In this document: positions 19,065 through 31,004 of the stretch, piece by piece
Position numbering within the stretch: the stretch's first letter is position 1
Layout: every line of letters starts with the position of its first letter
Source of the DNA: Stutzerimonas stutzeri
GTDB taxonomy: Bacteria; Pseudomonadota; Gammaproteobacteria; Pseudomonadales; Pseudomonadaceae
Reading direction: 5' to 3'
NCBI RefSeq assembly: GCF_002890895.1
Contig: NZ_POUL01000002.1
Coordinates: forward strand, 372,001 to 436,000
Length of the DNA stretch: 64,000 nt
Notes under the pieces: model-generated
Database searches by the model: none
Told to the model about the DNA's origin: nothing
The model's input: the letters and a program-made list of their open reading frames with translations, nothing else
Position numbers and translations under genes: made by a program

Positions 19065-20048
19065 TCAGCTCATCAACGGGACGAGTTTGCGTGACAGCAG
19101 CTCAACCGAGTCTTCGGTGAACAGCAAGAGCAGGTCGAAATGGATGTCATGACCTTCTAGGCTGTAGCTGATTTCAACCGCCAAGGTGTTTTTCCAGCGT
19201 TTACGGTTGAGACGTATCAGTTCGTCGATTGAAGCATGCTGGCCCAGCACCTGCGGGTGCCCTTGAGAAAAAACCACATCGATCTGGTCTGCTATACCGC
19301 TCAGACATGCGCTGATCAGAAGACTGGAAAGATCGAGCAGCATCTCCAGTTCGAGGTAATCATCGGCGCGCATCAGACGCGCCATGTCGGCAATCTCGGA
19401 ATCGTGGAATATCAGCAGTGCCTCGCCGGCGATGCCGCCGCCGATATAACCCTGGCACACCGCCGACAGCTTGTCGCCTTGAGCGGCATCAGCCAGCGCC
19501 ATGTGCAATTCGCCGACTTCGAGGATGTTCACATTGGGGATGGGCAGCTGCACGAACACCCCTAGCACCTTGGCGAGCAATGCCGCCGCTCGCCCCATCG
19601 CTACGTTAACCACCTCACGGAAGGCATCGCGGAACGCAACCGGACCGGCGTTTCGCTCTCCGAGCGCCGAAAATTCGCTGCCGACAACCCCAAGCCCCGC
19701 CAGGGTCTGCTGCAAATGTACGGGATCGGCAGGCTTGCGAATGAATGCCAGCGCCCCCAATTCCAGCACCCGGCGGACGGCCTCTTCCTGGACGTCCGCC
19801 GAGATCACGATGACCTTGCATTCCAGCTGCTCGTGGCGAAGGGCTGCCAGCAACCCATAGCCGTCCATGTCTGGCATGGTCAGATCGAGCAGCAAGACAT
19901 CAATGTCCCCTTCACGAATTCTTTCAAGCGCCTCGCGACCACTGGCAGCCTGAGAAATATCCAGCGGCCACTCAGCCGGCAGTGCGCGCAGCAATTGCTT
20001 GCGCGCCAGGCTGGAATCATCGCAAATCAAAAGGGAAACGGCAGACAT
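19065..20048 (-). CDS. Response regulator with CheC/CheX-like phosphatase domain
   Basis: 327 residues. The N-terminal REC domain has the acidic pair D10-D11, phospho-acceptor D55 (LLLDLTMPDMDG), and the conserved Lys in FIRKPAD. The C-terminal part (about 135-327) resembles CheC/CheX-type phosphatases of CheY-P: the motif ExxNxxxG is present as EVVNVAMG, while the second helix reads DLSSLLISACLSG, a degenerate copy lacking the E/N pair. So one phosphatase site looks intact. A GTG at 20063 would add five residues; ATG 20048 fits the REC domain start. It is followed after 2 bases by the diguanylate cyclase gene. Confidence 0.85.
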   Translation of the reverse strand: MSAVSLLICDDSSLARKQLLRALPAEWPLDISQAASGREALERIREGDIDVLLLDLTMPDMDGYGLLAALRHEQLECKVIVISADVQEEAVRRVLELGALAFIRKPADPVHLQQTLAGLGVVGSEFSALGERNAGPVAFRDAFREVVNVAMGRAAALLAKVLGVFVQLPIPNVNILEVGELHMALADAAQGDKLSAVCQGYIGGGIAGEALLIFHDSEIADMARLMRADDYLELEMLLDLSSLLISACLSGIADQIDVVFSQGHPQVLGQHASIDELIRLNRKRWKNTLAVEISYSLEGHDIHFDLLLLFTEDSVELLSRKLVPLMS

Positions 20049-20188
20049 GCAGCGCTCGCTCACTTGGCCAGGCCTCTGGATCCTGGACAGCTTATCTCAG
20101 CTAGCGGGCGCTGTGGGGACGACGCGAAAAGATAGTAGCAATCAGCCATCAAGCTGACCGAAACAGCCACCGTTTAGGCCGTTACTAC

Positions 20189-20773
20189 TCAATAATAGGC
20201 ATTGTCGCGGTTGGTGTGGTCGGTCACATCACGCACGCCCTTCAGTTCCGGGATCCTTTCCAGCAAGGTTTTTTCAATACCTTCCTTGAGCGTTACATCA
20301 GCCTGACCGCAACCTTGGCACCCACCTCCGAACTGCAGCACTGCCACGCCTTCGTCCACCACATCGATCAAAGTCACCTGCCCGCCATGGCTGGCAAGTC
20401 CGGGATTGATTTCGGTCTGCAGGTAATAATTGATGCGATCATTGAGCGGGCTGTCTTCATTGACCATCGGCAGCTTGGCGTTGGGTGCCTTGATAGTCAG
20501 CTGTCCGCCCATGCGGTCAGTGGCGTAATCAACCAGGGCGTCTTCCAGGAAGGGTTCGCTGGTGCCGTCGATCCAGGCGGTAAAGCTCTTAAGAGAGACC
20601 GCGATGTCGTCCGGCTTTTCCTCGCCCGGTTTGCAATAGGCGATGCAGGTTTCAGCGTAAGGCGTGCCTGGCTGAGTGATAAAGACCCGGATACCGATCC
20701 CGGTAGTGTTCTGCTTTTCAAGCAGGTCGGCCAGGTAATCGTGTGCAGCTTCGGTAATGGTAATGGCGCTCAT
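20189..20773 (-). CDS. nfuA: Fe/S biogenesis protein NfuA
   Basis: Carrier that receives iron-sulfur clusters and delivers them to apoproteins, notably under oxidative stress or iron limitation. The 194 residues combine an N-terminal A-type-like domain that lacks the full cysteine set and a C-terminal Nfu domain with the cluster-binding CxxC in GGGCQGCGQ (C152, C155). The frame extends 14 codons upstream, but ATG 20773 follows AGGAGTTCCC and gives the family start [10 protein letters not shown]. It is a single gene, divergent from metH. Confidence 0.96.
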   Translation of the reverse strand: MSAITITEAAHDYLADLLEKQNTTGIGIRVFITQPGTPYAETCIAYCKPGEEKPDDIAVSLKSFTAWIDGTSEPFLEDALVDYATDRMGGQLTIKAPNAKLPMVNEDSPLNDRINYYLQTEINPGLASHGGQVTLIDVVDEGVAVLQFGGGCQGCGQADVTLKEGIEKTLLERIPELKGVRDVTDHTNRDNAYY

Positions 20774-20826
20774 GGGAACTCCTCTCATACATGCCCGGCA
20801 GTGTACGCCAACCACCGCCCCGGATA

Positions 20827-20912
20827 AAGTCCTAGTGTTTTAGTAGGACTTACCTGCCTACGCATAGGCCTGTCGCTTACGAGCACCTTATCAACATGAG
20901 CGCTGCTCATGT
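20827..20912. promoter_or_regulatory. Two palindromes in the nfuA-metH divergent region
   Basis: AAGTCCTA/TAGGACTT (20827-20834 and 20844-20851, 9-base spacer) lies near nfuA, and ACATGAGC/GCTCATGT (20894-20901 and 20905-20912, 3-base spacer) lies about 35 bases upstream of TATTAT (20948-20953), a likely metH -10 box. Both have the size of operator sites for dimeric regulators. Neither is a MetJ box, and no cobalamin riboswitch is visible before metH. Which regulators bind is unknown. Confidence 0.45.
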
Positions 20913-20987
20913 AAATCAGCTAGTGATCAAAAAGGGTGCAGCTTTGCTATTATTCGCGGTCCTCGCAACCAGTTTCAGGTAGTTCTC

Positions 20988-24680
<3,693 letters not shown>

Positions 24681-24753
24681 GCCAACTCTGGCCGTCCCAT
24701 ATCTCTGGGCGGCCACGCAACCTACCTCAATCAACCCATTCGCGAAGCGTGCA

Positions 24754-25086
24754 ATGTCTACCGAACCCCGCTACCTGCTCGATGAACTGGAATCCGCTGA
24801 CATGCTTGAAGTCGACGGTCTGCACGCCTGGCAGTTCACCCTTAACGATGACTTGCTCGACCGCGCCGATGCCGCCGCCAACGCAGGCGAGCCTTTCGCC
24901 AGTGAGGAAACCGTTGTGCGCATCGAGTCGATCGACGGCCGTGAGCGGCGGCAGTGGTCGTTTAGCTACAACAGCGTAATGGAAGCACTGTACAGCGAAG
25001 ATGAGCAGTGCTGGAGCCTCGGCAGTGCACCGCAAACCCGCCTTCGCTGCCTGGGTGCGGTGAGTGCAAGCGCTGACGATGACTGA
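24754..25086 (+). CDS. Small conserved protein, possibly DUF5629
   Basis: 110-residue acidic protein starting MSTEPRYLLDELESADMLEV. It shows no signal peptide, membrane segment or catalytic motif. The pattern LLDELESADMLEVDGLHAWQF followed by a basic strand (RRQWSFSYNSVMEA) resembles a small Pseudomonas-specific family that I recall as DUF5629; the assignment is from memory. It lies 73 bases after metH on the same strand with an imperfect hairpin between them, so cotranscription is possible but unproven. Confidence 0.65.
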   Translation: MSTEPRYLLDELESADMLEVDGLHAWQFTLNDDLLDRADAAANAGEPFASEETVVRIESIDGRERRQWSFSYNSVMEALYSEDEQCWSLGSAPQTRLRCLGAVSASADDD

Positions 25087-25161
25087 AGGGCACTTGACCT
25101 CAACGCTCGCGGCGGCGGCAGCGAGCCGTTCAGTTAGACGGCTGTCTTTGACGCGCCGCCG

Positions 25162-26076
25162 CTACGCCGCAGCAGCCTTACCGCGCCGGAGCAGTAATCC
25201 GATAGCGATGATCACCAACAAACTGCCCGGTAGCCAGTGCCAGCCGATTCGTTGTGGTTGGGCGATGAACAGCAGCAGCATCGATACGAACGGAACCAGG
25301 TAGCTATACGCGGTCACCGCCCCCGGGGTCAGCGCCGCCGTGGCCCGCTGCTGCAGGAAGAAAGTCATACCGCTGGAAAATACACCCAGATAGACCACCA
25401 GCGCGACATCACGCCAGTCCATCCGGGTTAGAGCCGTCGGCTGCTCCCAGACGAGCCCGAGCGCGCCAATCAGCATGGCCCCCATCAGTAGGCTCCAGAA
25501 CGTGCGCAAGCCAGCCTGAGGTGCCAGTACTCCGCGCTGCAGCCCCCACTTGCTCAGCACCGGGTACATCGCCGAGGCAATGCAGCCGAAAAAGAATGCC
25601 AGCTCACCAAAGCCGAACTTCAACTGGGCTATGTCTCCGTTGCTTTCGGCCACAGCCAGCCCCAGCGCGCCCACCGCACCCAGCGCCAGAATCGCCAGCA
25701 GCCGGCCTGCAGGTTGTTCGACACCCAAGCCGCGACCGATGCAATAGGCCAGCAGCGGCACACTGACGAACAGCGTAGCCATCGACAGAGCGCTGATACG
25801 GTGTGCGGCCCAGAACATGGTGCCGAAGAAACCAGCCAGGCTCAGGCCCATCAACGCATACAGAAGCAGCCCCGGCAGGCTTGGCCAGCGTTCATTCTGG
25901 CGCAATAACAGGGGTAGCAATGCCAAGGCGGCAATGCTGAAACGGATAGCGGTCAGTAGCAACGGCGGCAGGCCTTCGCTCATCAGCCCCACTGCGGGGA
26001 AAGACAGGCCAACGAACAACGCCCAGAGCAGCATGCCGAGGTGCGCACCTGTAGTGCCACGTTTTGCCTCAGTCAT
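25162..26076 (-). CDS. EamA/DMT family permease
   Basis: 304-residue integral membrane protein with about ten hydrophobic segments in two homologous halves, each an EamA repeat of five helices, as in drug/metabolite exporters such as YedA and RhaT relatives. The frame is open far upstream, but ATG 26076 gives the usual MTEAKRGTTGAHLGMLLWALFVG start, with GGAG 12 bases before it. It overlaps the end of the marR-like gene by 8 bases, so it is translated from the same message and likely controlled by that repressor. The exported compound cannot be named from sequence. Confidence 0.88.
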   Translation of the reverse strand: MTEAKRGTTGAHLGMLLWALFVGLSFPAVGLMSEGLPPLLLTAIRFSIAALALLPLLLRQNERWPSLPGLLLYALMGLSLAGFFGTMFWAAHRISALSMATLFVSVPLLAYCIGRGLGVEQPAGRLLAILALGAVGALGLAVAESNGDIAQLKFGFGELAFFFGCIASAMYPVLSKWGLQRGVLAPQAGLRTFWSLLMGAMLIGALGLVWEQPTALTRMDWRDVALVVYLGVFSSGMTFFLQQRATAALTPGAVTAYSYLVPFVSMLLLFIAQPQRIGWHWLPGSLLVIIAIGLLLRRGKAAAA

Positions 26077-26584
26077 CGCCCTGCTCCTCCAAGGACCGCA
26101 ATAGGATGCGAAGGCCGCTCGCCAAGGCCTGTCTCTGCTCCTGATCCAGCGGCGCCTGTAGACCGTCCAGCGTCGCCAGATATTCATCGAGACAGGCGAG
26201 CAATACGGTCTGCCCTTCATCAGTGAGGCGTATCAACAGGCTGCGCCGATCGTCCGGATTGGGCACGCGGTGGATCAGCCCGGCGGCCTCGAGGCGGTCG
26301 AGCCGATTGGTCATGGCACCCGAACTGAGCACGGCGGCGTGCCGCAAGGCGTTCGGCGTAAGCCCTTGCGGTTGGCCGCTGCGATAGAGCGTCGCGAGCA
26401 GATCAAATTCGCCGTCATGCAGACCGTGCTTGCGAAAAACGTCGGCGATGCGTCGGTTGAGGTATTTGGACAGCCGATACACACGCGTAAAGATCGCCAT
26501 CGGCGATGCGTCACCTTCAGGGCGCACGCTTTGCCACTGAGCGAGCACGCCATCGACGTGATCACCGCCTTTGGGTTTGCGCAT
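26069..26584 (-). CDS. MarR family transcriptional regulator
   Basis: 171-residue winged-helix dimeric DNA-binding protein. The core is evident: HDGEFDLLATLYRSG, the recognition helix region LSSGAMTNRLDRLEAAGLIHR, and the wing PDDRRSLLIRLTDEGQ. The frame is open upstream to 26611, but ATG 26584 follows GGAGACAATT, so it is chosen. It leads a two-gene operon with the EamA permease. A perfect 12-base palindrome 22 bases upstream of the start is the likely operator, so autoregulation and control of the exporter by a small ligand are expected. Confidence 0.92.
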   Translation of the reverse strand: MRKPKGGDHVDGVLAQWQSVRPEGDASPMAIFTRVYRLSKYLNRRIADVFRKHGLHDGEFDLLATLYRSGQPQGLTPNALRHAAVLSSGAMTNRLDRLEAAGLIHRVPNPDDRRSLLIRLTDEGQTVLLACLDEYLATLDGLQAPLDQEQRQALASGLRILLRSLEEQGDD

Positions 26585-26605
26585 AATTGTCTCCACGAAA
26601 AGAAT

Positions 26606-26617
26606 CTTCACGTGAAG
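26606..26617. promoter_or_regulatory. Palindrome CTTCACGTGAAG, probable MarR operator
   Basis: A perfect 12-base palindrome lies 22 bases upstream of the marR-like start, beside AT-rich sequence (GCTAATTAA) that could be part of the promoter. Size and position fit a MarR-type autoregulatory site. The link to this particular regulator is inferred from position. Confidence 0.6.
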
Positions 26618-26737
26618 CTAATTAAACGAAGCACCAAAGGCAAGCGATTACGTCGCAGGGGGTGCGTTAATCGACAAGTGACATTTGAACAACCAGAAAC
26701 CTCGCGGCAGCAGAGGCTGCGCACCGGATAGAAAGGG

Positions 26738-27040
26738 TTACTTCAGCTCGGACGGCGAATTGCGGACGATCTTGATCGAGTGGGTGAGCGTCGGCTTGCG
26801 GGTGACACTGATGGCCTTGCGCGTCACCGTGTCGATGGTGATGTTCCAGAAGCCGGTGTTGGGCACCTTGATCTTCGCTGGAAACTTGTCGAAAGCGCCG
26901 CCGTGATATGCATGACGGCCGCCATTCTTGAAGCTGCGGAAATTCTTGTCGTTCATCAGGCGGATGTTGCAAGGTTGCGAGCATTCGATGATCACGAAGT
27001 CGTCTTCGTTGAGGTGTTCGCGCTGGTGAATGAACTTCAT
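26738..27040 (-). CDS. DUF1883 family protein
   Basis: 100-residue protein starting MKFIHQREHLNEDDFVIIEC. The pattern of short beta strands with QPCNIRLMNDKNFRSFKNG, YHGGAFDKFPAKIKVP and GFWNITIDT is typical of DUF1883, a beta-rich domain of unknown function. The frame is open to 27148, but ATG 27040 follows CGGAGCGGTAC and matches the family start. It is a stand-alone gene, divergent from the MFS carrier. Family call is from recognised motifs; no role is known. Confidence 0.8.
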   Translation of the reverse strand: MKFIHQREHLNEDDFVIIECSQPCNIRLMNDKNFRSFKNGGRHAYHGGAFDKFPAKIKVPNTGFWNITIDTVTRKAISVTRKPTLTHSIKIVRNSPSELK

Positions 27041-27252
27041 GTACCGCTCCGGGGCCGCATGTTGGCAAACGCGAAGATTACCATGAGTGTCTTGCTGGCT
27101 GGATGGTTTGAGCCGACTGCATCCGACGAGATCCGGCTTCGCTGGCACCTATCTCTCTGCTCTCGCTGCATTTCTTTGACAGAATGCGCGCCGCGATCTC
27201 CAGCCAATGTATGAGTGAGCGTCGCCCCCGTTTAGAGCAAGGAACCCTGAGC

Positions 27253-28401
27253 ATGCCTGCGGCCTCCAAGCCCCTCGATGCCGCCTCCCCCATCGCGCGC
27301 CGTGCGACACGTGTCGGCTTTTTCATGGCCGGGTTCGGTCTGTCCATCTGGGCACCGCTGGTGCCGTACGTGCGCGAGCGCATCGAAATGAGCGACGCGC
27401 TGTTCGGCACCCTGCTGCTGTGCATCGGTATCGGCTCGCTGACCTGGATGCCTCTGTCCGGGCTGCTGGTGACACGACGCGGAATCCGTCCCGTTGTGCT
27501 CAGCAGCGTCGTCTTGCTGCTGCTTGCCCTGATTGGCATTGCTTTCACCCAATCGATTGCAGTGTTGGCTGTGGCGCTATTCTGTTTCGGCGGTAGCCTT
27601 GGCGTGATCGATGTCGTGTTGAACATTCAGGGGGTGGTGATCGAGCGCGACACTGGCAGGCGTCACATGTCGAACTTCCACGGCATGTTCAGTCTGGGCT
27701 CGATCAGCGGCGCGCTGTCGCTTACCGGCGCACTGACACTGGGCCTCGCCCCAGCTACCGGCACCCTGCTGATGATCGCGGTCATCGCGCTGGCCAACAT
27801 CACAGTGATGCCCGGCTATTTGCGGGACAAGGCACCAGCTGGCGGCGTCGCCTTCATCCGACCGACAGGTGCGGTGCTGCTGGTGGGCGCCATGACCTTC
27901 GTCGTGTATCTGGCAGAAGGCGCAGTGCTGGACTGGAGTGCTCTCTATCTGACCGAGCAAAAGGCGCTGGAAACCGCCAAAGGCGGCCTGGGCTACGCCA
28001 GTTTCGCGCTCATGGTGACAATAGGACGCTTCGCCGGGGCGCCGGTGGTGAACAGCCTGGGCACCGCCAGGGTGATTGGTTTGGGTGGGCTGCTGGCTGC
28101 CTTCGGCATTGCCCTGACCGTTCTCACCGACCATTGGGGGTGGGCCCTGCTCGGTTATGGGCTCTGCGGGCTTGGCTGCGCCAACGTCTCTCCTGTTTTG
28201 ATCTCCTCGCTGAGCCGTCAGCACACCATGCCCGTCCATCAAGCCATCACAGCAGCGACCACCATCGGTTTTGCAGGGGTTCTCGCAGGCCCGGCGCTGA
28301 TTGGCGTGATTGCTCACTACGCATCGCTGACGCTGGCGTTCGCCCTGCTTGCAGCGCTGTTGATCGTCATGGCGCTGGGGAGCCCTCGGTTCCGGGACTG
28401 A
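27253..28401 (+). CDS. MFS transporter (YbjJ-like)
   Basis: 382-residue major facilitator with about 12 membrane helices in two halves. RRATRVGFFMAGFGLSIWAPLVPYVRERIEMSDALFGTLLLCIGIGSLTWMPLSG is the N-terminal signature of the YbjJ-type group, and GLLVTRRGIRP supplies the loop 2-3 motif. The frame is open to 27184; ATG 27253 has AAGGAA about 9 bases upstream and is chosen, but an earlier ATG at 27211 is possible. The substrate is unknown. No partner gene is coupled; the RlmN-like gene follows after 87 bases. Confidence 0.88.
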   Translation: MPAASKPLDAASPIARRATRVGFFMAGFGLSIWAPLVPYVRERIEMSDALFGTLLLCIGIGSLTWMPLSGLLVTRRGIRPVVLSSVVLLLLALIGIAFTQSIAVLAVALFCFGGSLGVIDVVLNIQGVVIERDTGRRHMSNFHGMFSLGSISGALSLTGALTLGLAPATGTLLMIAVIALANITVMPGYLRDKAPAGGVAFIRPTGAVLLVGAMTFVVYLAEGAVLDWSALYLTEQKALETAKGGLGYASFALMVTIGRFAGAPVVNSLGTARVIGLGGLLAAFGIALTVLTDHWGWALLGYGLCGLGCANVSPVLISSLSRQHTMPVHQAITAATTIGFAGVLAGPALIGVIAHYASLTLAFALLAALLIVMALGSPRFRD

Positions 28402-28488
28402 CCGCCTGGCGGAGCGCCATAGACCATCCTCAATGTCGCGCAACGGGCTACAGACCGGTTGACGCCGTTTGGCTAGAATGCGCGCCCT

Positions 28489-29577
28489 ATGCGCATCCAA
28501 GATATTCACCAACAGCTCGCCTCCATTGGCGCCAAGCCCGTTCACATCGGTCGGGTCACCCGCGCCTGGCTGAATGGCCGGCCGCTGGATACCGGCACGC
28601 GTCATCAGAAAACCGAAGACTTCCTTCCCCTCTCCGTACGTAACGGCTTGCCGTGCGTGAACGAGACAATTGATGGCCTCGCCCGTCTGCGCTCCGAGCA
28701 TCCAGCCACCGATGGTTCCGCGCGGCTGCTGGTAATGCTGGCGGACGGTCAGATGGTTGAAAGCGTGCTATTGCCCCGCGACGGCCTGTGCGTCTCGAGC
28801 CAAGTCGGTTGCGCGGTGGGCTGCGTGTTCTGCATGACGGGCAAGAGCGGCCTGCTCCGCCAACTGGGCAGCGCCGAGATTGTTGCGCAGGTCGCCCTCG
28901 CGCGCCGCTTCCGTCCGGTCAAAAAAGTCGTGTTCATGGGCATGGGCGAGCCTGCACATAATCTGGACAACGTACTTGAGGCCATCGAGCTGCTCGGCAC
29001 CGAAGGCGGCATCGGCCACAAGAACCTCGTTTTTTCCACCGTCGGCGATCCGCGAGTGTTCGAGCGGCTGCCTCAGCAGAAGGTGAAGCCGGCGCTGGCC
29101 TTATCGCTGCACAGTACCGATGCGAGCCTGCGCCGAGAGCTGCTACCGAGAGCGCCCTATTTCGACCCCGCCGAGCTTGTCGAGCTCGGCGAAGCCTACG
29201 CCCGGCTGGTCGACTACCCAATCCAGTATCAGTGGACGCTGCTCAAAGGTATCAACGACAGCCAGCAGGAGATGGACGGGATCATTCGGCTGCTTCGCGG
29301 CAAGTTCGCGATCATGAACGTCATTCCCTACAACAGCCTCGATGACGACGAGTTTCAGCGACCTGAGGCGGATCGCATTCACCAGATCATGCGCTACCTG
29401 CATGAGAACGGCGTACTGACAAAGGTGCGCAACTCGGCAGGACAGGACATCGATGGCGGCTGCGGCCAACTGCGCGCGCGTGCAGAACGCCTTGTGCGCA
29501 CACGCACCCGACCGGCCGAAACGCCCGTGCCAGACGCAATTGAACCGGCAACACAGGGCATTGTCCTAGCGCATTGA
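28489..29577 (+). CDS. RlmN-like radical SAM RNA methyltransferase
   Basis: 362-residue radical SAM protein of the RlmN/Cfr family, which methylates adenosine carbons in RNA. The cluster motif CAVGCVFC gives C108, C112 and C115; GMGEP (151-155) binds SAM; the two catalytic cysteines are also kept: C101 in LCVSSQ and C325 in DIDGGCGQL. It differs from canonical RlmN by a shorter N-terminal domain and by MTGKSGLLRQL after the cluster in place of the usual STAxxGFxRNL. It is therefore a paralogue whose target may not be A2503 of 23S rRNA. No Shine-Dalgarno is visible; TAGAAT ends 9 bases before the ATG, so a near-leaderless message is possible. Confidence 0.88.
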   Translation: MRIQDIHQQLASIGAKPVHIGRVTRAWLNGRPLDTGTRHQKTEDFLPLSVRNGLPCVNETIDGLARLRSEHPATDGSARLLVMLADGQMVESVLLPRDGLCVSSQVGCAVGCVFCMTGKSGLLRQLGSAEIVAQVALARRFRPVKKVVFMGMGEPAHNLDNVLEAIELLGTEGGIGHKNLVFSTVGDPRVFERLPQQKVKPALALSLHSTDASLRRELLPRAPYFDPAELVELGEAYARLVDYPIQYQWTLLKGINDSQQEMDGIIRLLRGKFAIMNVIPYNSLDDDEFQRPEADRIHQIMRYLHENGVLTKVRNSAGQDIDGGCGQLRARAERLVRTRTRPAETPVPDAIEPATQGIVLAH

Positions 29578-29613
29578 CCCCATTCCCGGTTCCGTCCGGA
29601 TGCGAGAGCTCCC

Positions 29614-30957
29614 ATGCATACGCTGGCACAACTTGAACGCGGCGAACTCGCCGGGACATCCCGTCTGGACCTGTCCGAACAGCTTGAGACGTTCCCCCGA
29701 GCGATTTTTGACCTGGCCGACAGTCTGGAAGTGCTCAACCTTTCCGGGAACCAGCTCAGCAGCCTGCCTGATGACCTGTCGCGTTTGCACAAGCTGCGCG
29801 TCCTGTTCTGCTCGGACAACCCATTCACCGAGCTGCCCGCCTCGATCGGCCGCTGTCCCAATCTGGAGATGGTCGGGTTCAAGGCCTGTCGGATTCGCCA
29901 CGTGCCCGCCGAAGCGCTGCCTTCCAAGCTGCGCTGGTTGATTCTCACCGACAACCAGCTCGAAAAGGTGCCTGACGAGATTGGCCACTGCAGCCGTCTG
30001 CAAAAGCTGATGCTCGCGGGCAATCGGCTGGCTGCCTTACCCGAAACGCTTGCCAGCTGCCGCCAGCTGGAATTATTGCGCGTCGCAGCCAATCGCTTGC
30101 CAGCATTGCCGCAGTGGCTGTTGTCCATGCCGCGCCTGAGCTGGCTGGCGTTCGCCGGAAACCCGTTCAGCGATGCGCTGGAGGCGCAGACCTTGGCACA
30201 GCACCCGCTGCCACCGGTCGACCGCGAGCAGGTCATCCTCAGAGAAGTGCTTGGCCAGGGCGCGTCCGGCGTCGTTCATCGTGCTGATTGGCAGGCGCTT
30301 GGCCAACCTGCGCAAGCCATGGCGGCCAAGCTGTTCAAAGGCAGCCTCACAAGCGACGGGCTACCCCACAGCGAAATGGCAGCCTGCATCGCCGCAGGCA
30401 AACACCCCAACCTGATAGACATTGCCGGGCCACTGGCCGAGCGCGCCGATGCGCTACCGGGTTTGTTGATGGCACTCATCGACCCGTCATATCAGGTGCT
30501 CGCCGGTCCACCGTCATTGGCAAGCTGCACCCGGGACTGCTACGCACCGGCGCGACGGTTTTCTGCAGACCAACTGCTGCGGATCGCGACAGGTGCCGCT
30601 TCGGCGGCCAGTCATCTGCACGCGCTAGGCATCCTGCACGGCGACCTCTACGCGCACAATTTGCTGGTCGATTCGCGTGGCCAAACGCTGCTCAGCGATT
30701 TCGGTGCAGCCTCGTTCTTCGATCCAGACACCCCTGAGGGCCAGGCGCTGCAGCGCCTCGAAACCCGTGCGTTCGGCTGTTTGCTCGAGGAATTGCTGGA
30801 GCGCTGCAATGAAAGCGGCGTGCCAGAGCGGCTTTCTCACCTTGCCACCCTGCAGCGTCAATGCATGCAGGAAGACCCCAGCCAACGCCCCGACTTCAAC
30901 CAGTTGGTCGAGCAATTGGAGCATATGATGTCGCTACGGAGCGTTTCGGCCGGGTAG
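29614..30957 (+). CDS. Leucine-rich-repeat protein kinase
   Basis: 447-residue fusion of a leucine-rich-repeat domain and a eukaryotic-like protein kinase. Residues 15-185 hold about seven repeats of the form LxxLxLxxNxLxxLP. The kinase (about 205-440) has the glycine loop LGQGASGVV (213-221), Lys239 in AAKLFKG, catalytic loop HGDLYAHN (Asp344, Asn349) and SDFG (361-364), so it looks active, though HGD replaces the usual HRD, which is common in bacterial kinases. No signal peptide or membrane helix is seen. It directly follows the RlmN-like gene (36 bases) and precedes a small membrane protein gene by 47 bases; the three may be cotranscribed. Substrate unknown. Confidence 0.9.
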   Translation: MHTLAQLERGELAGTSRLDLSEQLETFPRAIFDLADSLEVLNLSGNQLSSLPDDLSRLHKLRVLFCSDNPFTELPASIGRCPNLEMVGFKACRIRHVPAEALPSKLRWLILTDNQLEKVPDEIGHCSRLQKLMLAGNRLAALPETLASCRQLELLRVAANRLPALPQWLLSMPRLSWLAFAGNPFSDALEAQTLAQHPLPPVDREQVILREVLGQGASGVVHRADWQALGQPAQAMAAKLFKGSLTSDGLPHSEMAACIAAGKHPNLIDIAGPLAERADALPGLLMALIDPSYQVLAGPPSLASCTRDCYAPARRFSADQLLRIATGAASAASHLHALGILHGDLYAHNLLVDSRGQTLLSDFGAASFFDPDTPEGQALQRLETRAFGCLLEELLERCNESGVPERLSHLATLQRQCMQEDPSQRPDFNQLVEQLEHMMSLRSVSAG

Positions 30958-31004
30958 TTGCATGAGTCATCGCTCCTCTCGCTTTTCGACGGCAACCTGA
31001 CGCT

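Noticed and set aside
20816..20987. Cobalamin riboswitch before metH
   Set aside because: None of the conserved blocks (GCTGCCCCCGCAAC and others) is present; only palindromes were seen.
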